Below are positions 34,255 to 45,540 of a stretch of DNA of 47,500 nucleotides, one piece after another (the first letter of the stretch is position 1; each line of letters begins with the position of its first letter). A program made the translations under genes and the position numbers. The notes under the pieces are model-generated. The model had not been told where the DNA came from and did not search any database. It saw only the letters and a list, made by a program, of their open reading frames with translations. Source of the DNA: Trachelipus rathkii (Eukaryota > Arthropoda > Malacostraca > Isopoda > Trachelipodidae); NCBI GenBank assembly GCA_015478945.1, contig JABUQX010027514.1:1-47500 (forward strand). The letters are read 5' to 3'.

Positions 34255-34294
34255 CATGATCAGAGGAGAAAGGTAACTTTCTCCTGTGATCATG
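34255..34294. repeat. Near-perfect 18-bp hairpin
   Basis: CATGATCAGAGGAGAAAG (34255-34272) and CTTTCTCCTGTGATCATG (34277-34294) are inverted copies with one mismatch and a 4-base loop (GTAA). Nothing coding is nearby. The flanks TTACCATGAT and CATGATATAC suggest further weak pairing. Confidence 0.85.
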
Positions 34295-37203
34295 ATATAC
34301 AAAATTACCATATGCTTGCTCCACCAAAATTACCTTGAAGCGAGAACAAAGATCTGCAGCTTTGTTTCCACATCACAACAGCTATATAATAAAAATCGAT
34401 GCCCAACAAAGCGGAGAAAATAACCTTCCCAAACAGCTTACAGCAGGAAAAGTGAGCTAGAAAACAAAATTTGTTTAAATGATGTAATATTGTATGCACA
34501 GGTTCGCAATTCAAAGCAATTTTATTTATACCATATTGATTTTTTATTATTTTGAAAACCATAGCTACCTAATATAATTCCTCTTTGATATTAAAATTCT
34601 AATTTTATAACAAAATATTAAACAAAAAACAATGTACTAAATTTAAGTCGGCGCTGTGGATCCTCTGTTCGTTAACGGTATTTGGTCGCGGATTGATGCC
34701 CGTAGAAATGGGCATTATGGGGTTTGGACGTCGTACTATTAATCCTTTCAGCTGCGAGGCGTGTGGTGTAATTAGCAGCTCGATGTCTTACGTATTGATG
34801 GGCCTGAGAAGTGGCGACTTTGGTAAGATTCAATTAATCCATGATGACGACCCGCAACTGTTGCTAAATTATGATGTACAGAATATACACTACGAATAGA
34901 TAATACTTGTAAATCCAGAATAGGTTGGATACAAATATAATAATAAAGTATATATATTAATATAATTAGTAAATTAATATATAGTATTAGAGTTATATTA
35001 ATTATAATATTTATGTATACTTTTAATTATATATATAATAAGTATATTATATTACGGGAAAAAGGAGTCGGTGTATCAGGGAGAGCACTTGCAAACCTAA
35101 ATCAGCTGATGTGGAAAGAAGTTTGAAACACTGAACTAAATCTGAGACCAGAAATATAGGAATCTTTGTATACTAGATGCATTGAGTAAAGACAGATGAT
35201 ATCGTGTGGGTGCGCTATGCTAACTAAATAGAAATTGCTTTAAGAACGTCAATAGTGGTGTGAAAGGAATCCTGTGGGTGTTGGAGATGAAGAAGGGTAA
35301 TTTGAATTCCAAACGCTAAAGTTAAAAGAGAAGTGTGGCTGAATGTGCTAAAAGCCACGGATGAATAGTGGTCGCTCAAAAAGAAAGGTCGGTATGGATA
35401 AATAAATTAAAGAATAAAAAAAATGAACAGGCAAACAGTTGCAAAGATGTAGGAGGCTATAAACAGAGTCAAACTTTATTGGAGAATTGGCATGACAAAC
35501 AGTTTGATTGGTACCGAAGTGCGAGCTAGATGGAATGATGGGGTTTCGTTACAAGGAATAAGAAGCCTCTATAACGAAAGTTAATAAAAAGAAGAGGTAT
35601 AGCTGTAATCTTCCGCTCAATAATGAACCATTATGGTACATTCGTGATTTAGAAATGGATAGGGTGTGATGGAAGGGGGAATGGATTGTGGAGGGAAAAA
35701 TTCAAAGATCAGCAAAACATTCGCAGTATTATATAAAGTAGTGATAGTTAAGTGTATTGGGTTATATTTAATAGTGACGCAATTTAATATCCTGGTAGTG
35801 CTGAGTTTACACCAATGCAACTAAACCTTTATTATTAGTCTGTCATACCGTGACATGGCACTTCTTGTAGAATTATACACAAGAATTATTTCACGTCACA
35901 ATATCAAGTGATAGAGTCTGGCAGTGGAGCTTGGGATTAAAAGTGGAGAGGATTATACTGCTTAGCACGAATGCTAATAAATCTAAAATTGTTTTATATT
36001 TTCTTCTATATATATATGTATGTAATTATATACGTATATATTCTAACGATGAGAATATATTTTTAGTATTTACTTATTATATATATAGTATATGGTATAG
36101 TAATAATAATTTTCTATAATTATATAGTATATATATAAATAATATATTTAATATATATTATATATAATATTTATATATAATATATATATTATTATATAAT
36201 TATATATATATATATATATATAATACTACTATATTAATATCATACTATATATATATATATGGTAACTTGTATAAAATAAAATAATAGATATATTTGAGAA
36301 TTGACAGATTTAGAGTATACGTAAAAAAAAAAAACAAAATTATAGCACATTATAATTTAGCAACGATGACATACACTCCATTTTAGTTTTGTGGCTTGAT
36401 GTAACATTCATTATGGTTCAATTTGTTATCTTTCCTCTCTACTGTAAAAGATTTTTCTAGAAAATGTTTTGAGCTTTTTCAGATGTAAGAAAAGAGTCTC
36501 TCTGGAGTTGCAGCGTGTGTTAAGTGAGATGATAGATAAAATTCCTTAAACGTACCCAATGTATACTGCACCCAGATTAAGTTTATATATCAAAAATTCG
36601 TAAACTTTTAAAAGATATCAATGGGAAGTCATTTTTTACTAAGAGTGGTAAAGGTTGGATGGGAGTCTGTAGGCTCATTGTTTTTGAGATAATATCATCG
36701 AGAGTAGGACTAATTGTTCACATGTGCTTGATCTATTTATCGTATTACATACTTGATTCTGACTACAGAGGAATAATCCATTTTTTAATTAAAGAAAAAC
36801 CGAAGTTATGTTGCAACTTTGCAAACTCCACAATTCTTGAAAAAAATTTCTCTTCTTTTGAGGCGAAAAATCTTTCAAACAATCATTACATTTTCAGTCG
36901 TTATTAAAAGCAGTTGTGTCACTTAGATGGAGATCTAATGTATACATAATGGATAATAGTGAAGGAGATAAAGTTGAAATCATAATTAAACTTATAACAA
37001 ATTCTATCATGATTAGATTGTTATTTAAAGGTTTATAAGGCTTTTGGGGAATCATGATATTCAAGTTCCATCTCAAGCTGCCCAATAGCTTCAACAATTG
37101 CTTTAGAAACCTTCTGAATTGTACCATGATTCCATCGTTAATCTTTCCTAACGACCTTATTACCCATATGGCATGCTAGTTTTGTTCTATTTCCTTTTCT
37201 CGC

Positions 37204-37234
<31 letters not shown>

Positions 37235-37486
37235 TTTCTGCATAAAGTCTTACGTTTGGTAAACTAAAATAATGCTCAGTTGCTTTCACTATGATCAATA
37301 AAGTAAAGTTAATGAATGTCAACAGCAATAATATGTATTAAAGTGCCACTTGTATAATCTTTCGATATCTTAATATAATTATAATTATAACACTCTTTTT
37401 CTAAAATTTTTTTCATTTACTATGCCTCTTCATTTTCATTTTATTGGCAAATTCTTCAGTCATTATTTTTATTTCAACTTTCGTAG
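34295..37486. other. No recognised gene; imperfect TA sequence and T-run
   Basis: AT-rich. Imperfect TA repeats occupy about 34950-35060 and 36005-36262, and a pure T-run of about 24 bases lies at 37208-37231. Frames of up to 85 codons (for example 34305-34562 minus, 34693-34899 plus) show no known domain. Confidence 0.45.
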
Positions 37487-37549
37487 GTTGCATCCTCTGA
37501 TATTTCCTTTAGTGTTGTGGAAGAGATTGATCTGCAAATTCAAAGAAAG
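37487..37549 (+). CDS. Candidate 63-nt internal exon, unknown protein
   Basis: The acceptor TTATTTTTATTTCAACTTTCGTAG ends at 37486 and the donor AAAG|GTGAGA begins at 37550. The 63 nt between are open in phase 0 and encode 21 residues, VASSDISFSVV followed by EEIDLQIQRK. Both sites are close to the metazoan consensus and the length is a multiple of three. I do not recognise the peptide. It is on the opposite strand to the helicase-type exon and would belong to another gene with very long introns. A shorter variant using TTTCCTTTAG (37503-37512) would start 26 bases later. Confidence 0.4.
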
Positions 37550-40500
37550 GTGAGAATTGAAATTCAATCACATGGAACAATTATTCTTGGGTTGAGCAAG
37601 AGTGAGGTGTCGTAGCGGATGGATTTTAACTATTTAGCTAGGAACAGTGGGCTGGGTAGGAAAGTAGATAGAAGGGGTGAGCACGTACGGTTTGGTAGGG
37701 GGCGCTGAGCGGAAAGAGGAGGGGGGAGCGGAATGAGGACCATCACTTTGAATTTGAAAGCTTGAATAATATTGAATTAACCCTGCACTGGACGATCTTT
37801 AAGATGTGGTCAGTTAACTGGCTTTCTAAGGCCAATAATTAAGGCATTGACAAATAAAATGTTAGCTTGAAATTGTAAGCTTACGAACCATATGAGTGAT
37901 GAATAATATATATCCTGAAAAGTGTGAGCGTTTAACTGTTGAGTATTTTGTCCTAAGCTCGCAATCTAGGCGCTATACTTAGCGATGAGCATGGTGAGCG
38001 ATTCCACAGGATACATTTTCAACTTCGAAAAACGTTATCCAGGGAAATCTGGAATCCTAATATGTTTGGCAGCACTATTGTTTGGGTAGACTTAGAATAG
38101 GGAAGTTCCTTTGCACAGTTATTCAAACTACAGTCGAAAATCTTCAAAATCTACATTTTTAAATTGCAGAGTATATAGGTGAGTAAACTGTTAAAGCTAT
38201 CTATTTTAAAATTATACAATATTAAAGGTATTTTAATTTCGTATTACAAAAACAAACCTGTCCGTTACAACAAAATGGTATGCAAATATGGAATCAGCGT
38301 ACAAAAACTCCATAAGAAACACCCATTTTTTACTCATTTAAACAGAGCACAAAAGTCAGATGTATTTGTCGTTCCAGTTATTTATAATTAAAATAGTTTA
38401 GTGGGTAAGGATAATTAAACAACTTAAGCAATTGATTACTATAAAGGTCTTAACCGGATATTTAATATTGATTTGGATTAAGTTTTTTCTTTTTCCTCTA
38501 GTTGATATTATTTAAGTTAATATTTCATTCTGTTACTTCAGGTTTTAAGTCAACTGATAGATTTGAATCCTCCGGTGATCATTCTATTTAGTGTTGCCAT
38601 GTAGTCTTTGAGATTTGAATCACATTTTGGTCTCTGTGCTCTTGGTATATTCCTGCTCTTAAGAATAGGTTTCTCGTGGATGTTAATGGTCTGAATTTAA
38701 TATTCCGTACACTTCTTTCCTCGTATTGTTAACTCTGTTCAACTTTAGGATCGCATAAACGGTCGTCAAGGCAGAGCTTTGCTGGCTGATGAGGTAGTGG
38801 ATTAATTCAGAAAGTTGAATGGGATCGATCTGCTGGTAGAGCTTGTGAATATGCACGTGAGGGTGTAAGGAACTGCAATGCATGAGGTTGTGATTTGCTT
38901 TGGGGTTGAGGTGGTGGATTTTCTGACAGATGAAGGTAAATTACACTGTCCTATTCCCTCATATCTCATTCTAAGGCCCGGTAGTACATGCCACCTTTTT
39001 CATTTATGATGTTGGATATCCACTTTGGGTAGAGTTTGTTTGTGCAGAGGAACAATGACATCTGAGACAAAAGTAGAGGTAGGAAAACCCCTGCCTTCTG
39101 TAGCAGCTATCATTTTTATTTTTTCCCATTTGTGTATTTTTTATGGTTATCGATTTTTTTTTGGATTGAGTTTTTATGTACCAACCGTGTAGCTTTTAAC
39201 CGTTTCTGAAGGTTCTGTTTAAAGGAACATTGCCCTCTTTATAAGATTCAGCATGAGCTCGCATACACTGAAGACGAATTTCTTCAATCCTCGACAGGAG
39301 TTATGACTTGAGCGGTGGTTTTCAGAGGTTTCATGATTGTCAAATTGTTTATAAGACGTCAAAGGATCATTTACAACTAAGTAAGCATTTAATTTCTCAA
39401 GTGTCCAGTTTCTATCTCTGAGGGCAGCAATGTTGGTTCGGGAGAGAATCTATGAGTTGTTCCTGGATGGGGAAGTATCTACAATCTAAATACTAACGGG
39501 TATTGGGCTTTATGTACGGACTTCTTTATCTTACGGTAGGGATACTCTCTTCGGCTTTCAGAGGTGAGAGAGGGGTGGGGTTACATAATTGCAGGTTGTC
39601 TATTGTCTAGTATCGAATTATAAATCAAGAGACTTAGCTAGCTATTGTAATTTTAAGAAACAATACTAAAGGTAGGCATGATGATCAAAACATTGTGAGA
39701 ATGAAAAATATCATGAGCTATCTTAAATTCTAGGAACTGAATCCCAAACGTCCTCCGGCTACATTTTCGAACCAGCAGCGCTAACGCAAAAGCCACCCAA
39801 AAGTACATAATTATAAACTAAAGTTCATGACGTTTAATATCCACGATTCCACCTTTATGGAATTCTATTACATCTTTATATTCATTAAATCTCTATTGAA
39901 GGAGATCGGACAACTCACTGTAAGCAACCAGGATATTCTTCATAGGGATTTGCTCATGCAATACTCAGTTTCCCTCAAGATGACTTTATATTAGCAGAAA
40001 AGTTTTTCACCACAGCCCCTGTAGGTTCTGCCACCCCATCGCATAGTTTCGCTAAGACTGTAATTAACATCTCTGGAATTATATTCACAATCCTACTTCA
40101 TAGAGTGCTTCGGTATTTAGAACAAGTGTAAGGCTTCTGAAGTAGACCTGAATACTATATATATATTATATATATATGAGTCAAGTTATATCCTATCTGA
40201 ATTTGTTTAAGTAATTTAAATAGATACTTATATTCTATATATATAATAATATATCTTGATACCTATATATATATACGTAGAAAGATATATATTAGGTATA
40301 TATCATATAATATATTATATATACTATATATATATATATCTATATAATATATATATTATACATATATATATATATATATATACTATATATTATATGTTAT
40401 ATATACTACCCGTATACTCTATATATATATTATACTATTATTATGGCTGAGAACTCCCTTCCTTTTTTGTAAATAAACATTCTTGGTCATTTTAAACTTT

Positions 40501-42595
40501 TAATTACATAATTAGAAACTCAATAATCATCGCCAGGTACATTATTTTTAAAATTAAATGATATAATATAATATCATATATAGTATATAAGTATATAATA
40601 TATATTATATAGTATTATATATATGATAATAATTAGGGTGTATATTATATACTATATTATACTTTATATATAATATTATATTATTTTGTAACACTTCAGG
40701 TGTGAGTGCATATAATGAATTGAATTTAGTTAACGAGTCGGCCTAGGCAAAATCACTGCGAGAAAAACATAGGATTATAACTATGATTTACTGCCATCTG
40801 ACGATAGTTAAATATTTTTCAGACCATAAAGTATTATCACTGGATCTGAATGGACTTTAAAAACTTGGCATAATTTGAAGTCAATTTAAAATCTCTGTTG
40901 ATCAAATAAGACTACCGAAGAGTGCGAAGGGTTCGAAGTAATCAATCAAAAATTAAATTAATGACCGAAAGATCAGATTATTTTAGAATATTGAATTAGA
41001 TTGACATCCTCTCGTATCTAGTATATAACTATTATTAAATTAAAATATATTTCTTTACCTAAGGTAATATATATCATTAAATAATAAATATAATGCTTAT
41101 TTACAGAATATGATCATAAGTTTTATGAGGTGAGTAGATATTGGGTTAATGTCCTTCTGTACATAATAAAGACATAAAAGAAATTAACAAACAACATAAA
41201 TAGGAATATCGAAAAATATATTAGAGAAATATAGTTATAGCGGGCAACTATAATCTTTAGCACGTGTCATGGATATTATGAATACTAGTGTAATTAGTGA
41301 TTGCCTGTGATGATAGGCGAGCAGCAGGAGAGAAACGAGAGAAGTAACGAACAGTCTACCTTGTCAGAAAATGACTACATATCTCAAATAATAAACTATA
41401 AAAAATTTATATTAATAGCTAGAGTCAAGGAGTAGTGAGTGATACTTTAAGCTATTATGAGCCTAGCTTATCCAAAATAACAATTATTCAAGCTAGATTA
41501 TAATAATGAGTGAGCATAAATTATATATATTATCAATCTAAATAACGTAAGGCCTACATTGAGAGAATTGGCAATACTATCAGGAGATCTATCTTTAATA
41601 ACTCCACAAAGGTTATGAGGGCGAATATCAACCGATCGCAAATATTGAACAAAGAGATATCACTGAACAACTATTAAACAAAACAATTTAAAATTAATTA
41701 TAAGGAGATTTATTTTTAAAAAATAAAGTACAAAAGTTTCAAAGACTAGAAGTTAAACTTATTCTTTAAATATTTTAAATTATGTTCGTACTTATTATGC
41801 ATCAATAATAATATATCAGATATATATTACATATGTAAGCTATGACTATGATCATTGACAGGTGGGTGCAGCATGGATACACTTCCGGTACACAATTAAA
41901 TCAGATGTGAATAATTTAATACACCTATTAATGCAGAACTTAAAAAATACAATTTAAAGAACCGCATAAACACATTAAAACCATTTCAGTAAAGATAACG
42001 AGAAAAATAGCACAAAAATATTAATTAAATAAAACAAATAATTTAACACAGAAGACGCAATATTAAATTCAGGTGTTCAGACTAAAACGGGTACAGCCAG
42101 CCGAATTGTTACAGTAAGGTCCGTAAAAGATGATGTCTGTCCATTCATCTACATAGCATACATCAGCATGACCTCGTAAAGAGAATGTGGATAATAATCA
42201 TTCCCAACTGAATATACATGACATTTTATACCAGATAAAATAATCTATGATACCCTTTAAGACAATAAGGATCCAATATTAAATAAGTAAGTGTTTGAGA
42301 TAATTATATTGATTTCTTTAAATATTTAAATTCGATATATAACTTTAATTGTAAGTAATATGGTGTAGGTATAGTAGGTGATCATCGAGATATAGGTAAT
42401 AATAGTAAGTAGGTGACTTATATAATATATATAGTATTATATATAATATATATATATATATATAGGTAATATATTATATATATGATTTGTTTAATCTAGA
42501 TATGTGTACCTTTTTGTTCTACATTTGGTTTCAGGATTTTATTTACTTTTAGACAACTAAGGCGACAAAATAGGCCTTTTGAGTTCTCAGCAATT
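37550..42595. other. No recognised gene; degenerate TA repeats
   Basis: AT-rich sequence with imperfect TA repeats at about 40150-40435, 40556-40685 and 42420-42482. Splice-like pairs occur (for example 39048-39078) but are too weak to call. No frame of interest. Confidence 0.45.
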
Positions 42596-43145
42596 ATGGG
42601 GTATGGTGAGAGGAACCGGGTGTTGTAGAGAGAGAGCTAGAGCGCCGTTGGGATGGAGCGGTCTCTTTTTGTGGGGAGAGTGGGAGAGGGTGCCGTAGGT
42701 GGTTTGAGAGGGAGGATGGGTGTGATGTTAACTCTGTCGAACGTGGAGTCCAGCGGGCGGATGCGGCCGGCGAGGGAGAGTAAGAATCTCCTGTGACTCA
42801 TTCATTTCAAAATAAAAAAAATAGAAACTCACAAGACTTGATATAAAAAGAACTCTTCTAATATTAAAAGGTGTATTACATTAAAAAGTCTTCAGTAAGT
42901 TTAAATAAAAAACGTTGAAGAGCTTCTGTATGCTGAGAAGAGTGGAGTGAGGTAGGAGAGAGTGAGTGAGCGTGTGAGCGAGAGCGTGGGCGATTATGGT
43001 TGTGTGAAGGGAAGATTTGATTGCCTAAGAATAATATTTGTAACATGTTCAAAGTCAATTCTTGGCTGTAACATTTCAATTATTATCATTACCGGGGGGG
43101 GGAGTGTGAGGAGGGTGGAGTAAGAGTGAGGAGATGGTAGAGATA
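42596..43145. repeat. Degenerate GA/GT-rich simple sequence blocks
   Basis: Blocks at 42596-42785 and 42935-43000 are built of diverged GAGAG and GTGAG units (AGAGAGAGAGCTAGAG, GAGTGAGTGAGCGTGTGAGCG). A G-run (43093-43102) leads a third block to about 43145. They look like decayed or badly resolved GA microsatellites. Confidence 0.6.
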
Positions 43146-43376
43146 TACATCTGACTATCTAATTGCATATACTATAAAGTAGTAGAGTATATATAATACT
43201 ATAGTATATATAGATTATAATATATATATTGATATATATATCTATTTAAGTTATTGCTCTTATTAAAGAGAAACTATCATATGGATATTTCTCCGAGTAC
43301 AAACAACGAAAAAAGGCATCGAAGAAAATATTATATCTTAGTTTTTGTACCTTGGACTTTTTGCCACTCTGTCAAT

Positions 43377-43380
<4 letters not shown>

Positions 43381-43412
<32 letters not shown>
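43381..43412. repeat. (TA)n tract
   Basis: A pure alternating TA run of about 32 bases within the region where the 3' LTR of the minus-strand Gypsy element should lie. Confidence 0.9.
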
Positions 43413-43414
<2 letters not shown>

Positions 43415-43567
43415 TAGTTTGTATATAAATATATACTTGTGGGGAGTCTTTTACTTGAAAATGCTCTAAGGGAGGATACTAACAAGATGAGGAAATTGAC
43501 TTTCTGAATCTACATACAAAATGATCATGTTCAAGCGTTACATTTTACTCTCCCCTTTTTAAGTAAT

Positions 43568-43845
43568 TTACACAGTAAATTTCTTATAAAACATTCTCAT
43601 TTTGAGTGGAGATGAGAATGTCATTTCCTTCTTCAAGTGGCCTTCCGATACTTCAATTTTATCATCACCAATCGATCTGCTAAGATAATCGGCGATGATA
43701 TTATTTTTGCCGTGAATATGCTGGAGAAGGAACCTAAACCATTGGAGATAAAGGGTCCAACGCATGATCCGTGGACTATCATACTTTTTCTTGTTCATAG
43801 CGGCAAACTCACACTTATAAGGCCGGATAGTATAACCTTATTCTG
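43568..43845 (-). pseudogene. RT thumb fused to RNase H end (deletion junction), minus-strand Gypsy element
   Basis: The frame reads GYTIRPYKCEFA, the conserved RT block after YVDD, and then without a gap YDSPRIMRWTLYLQWFRF and IHGKNNIIADYLSR, which is the C-terminal end of a Gypsy RNase H. About 200 residues of RT connection and RNase H catalytic core are therefore missing. The frame differs from the upstream RT frame by a single-base shift near 43840-43850. Confidence 0.8.
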
Positions 43846-44520
43846 TAATCTTGCAAGTACAGTCCTTATCGTGTCCAAGTGCCGTTTCCAATTCGATGAT
43901 TGTATGATAATATCGTCTACGTAGAAATCTACATCATTAATTATGTTAAGGATTCTCCTCATGACCCTAACTAACGTAGCGCCAGCGTTGACCATTTCAA
44001 ATGGCAGTTTGACGTGATGATAATGGCCATATTGAGTAGAAAATCCGGTCTTATATGCATCTTCAGGCTTTATGGGTATCTGCCAGTACCCTTTTGATAG
44101 ATCCAATTTACTAAAATATTTATCTGTGGCAAATTTTGTGAACAAAGTTTGAGTAGTCGTCATGGGTTCATGATCGAAGATGGTGACCTTATTAAGGGCA
44201 CGATAATCTGCATAGACGCGTTTTATACCATCTTTCTTTTGTACCACTACTACGGGTGCTGAGAATGGTGAGGAGGACTTCACTATAACTCCCAATTTGA
44301 GCATCTTGTCAACTTTTTTTCTCAACTCTGCCCACGTGGTGTGGGGTAGGGTGTACGGCTTCAAACGAATGGGGTTATCATCGATGAGGTCAATAACATG
44401 CCAATCATGGATCGCAGTTCCAGGAATATTAGTGAAGGCGTCTTTATGGGGCTCTACAACATCCAATAACTCCTCTTTCATCTTATCTGAGATCTCTTCA
44501 CTGATCTTAATGTCGCTTAG
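43795..44520 (-). pseudogene. pol: Gypsy reverse transcriptase fragment (fingers and palm)
   Basis: Open for about 240 residues. In order: VIDLIDDNPIRLKPYTLP, VDKMLKLGVIVKSSSPFSAP, VVQKKDGIKRVYADYRALN, YFSKLDLSKGYWQIP (block with the first catalytic Asp) and DFYVDDIIIQS (the YVDD box). All belong to a Ty3/Gypsy RT. Substitutions at usually invariant positions (FEMVNAGATLVRVM where FGLxNAPATFQRLM is usual) show decay. It loses frame shortly after the YVDD block. Confidence 0.9.
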
Positions 44521-44670
44521 ACTTTCACTTTCTTCAAAGTGGTATTTACATCTGGAACTAGGATATTCTCCTCATCTTCCACCTCAAAATGTACTGCTGA
44601 TGATCCTACTTCTTGATCATTACTATCCTACTATTACTATTACTATTACATTACTATCCATCTCTTCTCT

Positions 44671-45026
44671 TTAGATGTACTTCTTTAGCAGATTAGCATG
44701 ATACATTTTGACCTTATTCCCATCCTTGATTTTATGACTATACGGAATGTTATCTTCCTTAAAATAATTGCTCCTTTTCAACAACATTACGTTGTGGGCA
44801 TTTCTCATCAATTTATTTTTGTACTCTTTTAATATCCTTGAGATATTTCTTTGAACACTGATCTTTACGATCATCTTGAACAGTGATCTGTTCACATTAA
44901 GAAGCTTCCCTCTACCCTTTTCCGTGGGTTTATAACCTTCATCAGGAGCGGGATCCTGCTTCTTCATAACATCATCCAACATGTTTCCGTCTCTTACGAG
45001 ACTATGATTCTGGTCATTGTCTAGAT
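44671..45026 (-). pseudogene. Integrase C-terminal remnant upstream of RT
   Basis: The frame ends GNKVKMYHANLLKKYI and then a stop at 44671. The YHANxLKKY motif is typical of the integrase end in Gypsy elements of Gmr1-like order. The preceding residues (KGRGKLLNVNRSL, IPYSHKIKDG) are weakly conserved. The frame formally continues to 45093, but beyond 45026 it reads the terminal repeat of the inserted hAT element, so that part is not real. Short broken frames bridge 44521-44670 to the RT. Confidence 0.55.
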
Positions 45027-45095
45027 CAGGGGTTCCCAAAGTGGGTGCCGCGGCACCCTGGGGTGCCGCGAGCGTGTGCCAAGGGTGCCGCACAT
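45027..45095 (+). repeat. Left terminal and subterminal repeats of the ZBED5-like hAT element
   Basis: After the terminal CAGGGGTTCCCAAAG comes GGGTGCCGCGGCACCC (45043-45058), a perfect 16-bp palindrome. Further GGGTGCCGC copies follow at 45061 and 45083. Such subterminal repeats are the usual transposase-binding sites in hAT elements. Confidence 0.75.
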
Positions 45096-45357
45096 TTTTT
45101 CAATTTTCTATAACATTTTGGAGTTAAGTAGTACAATTCCTTTTATAATATGGCAACACCATTATTATTCATCGTCTACTACTCGTCGGTCATTTTGTTT
45201 GTAGTCACGTAGTGCGTCCTTGGTTCAAATGGCTCCGGGTTATTAACATTGCCAAAAGGATTCCAGTGGATTTTACGGTAACTTTGAATTATTTTCTTAT
45301 TGATTACAAGAAACTGTTTAATTAGTCATTAGTGATATTAGTGACTATAATATAATC

Positions 45358-45523
<166 letters not shown>

Positions 45524-45540
45524 CTTATGTTGCAGAATTC

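Larger units (their letters stand above)
43529..45026 (-). mobile_element. Decayed Ty3/Gypsy element, Gmr1-like domain order
   Basis: Read on the minus strand from 45026 downwards there is an integrase-type C-terminal motif (VKMYHANLLKKYI), then RT, then the end of RNase H, then a polypurine tract AAAAAGGGGAGAG (43560-43548) and TGTAACGCTTGAAC (43542-43529), a plausible 3' LTR start. An integrase end directly before RT is the hallmark of the Gmr1-like group. Frameshifts and a deletion inactivate it. It is cut at 45027 by a hAT element, and any upstream part lies beyond that insertion, outside the window. Confidence 0.7.

Noticed and set aside
38171..38179. 9-nt microexon between TTGCAG and GTGAGT
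   Set aside because: Too short to judge and no supporting context.
39048..39078. 31-nt exon-like segment between GTGCAG and GTAGGA
   Set aside because: Weak pyrimidine tract, only 10 codons, no partner exon; expected by chance.
44671..45093. 140-codon minus-strand ORF as one protein
   Set aside because: Its first 22 codons are the hAT terminal repeat read backwards; only the part below 45027 belongs to the Gypsy element.
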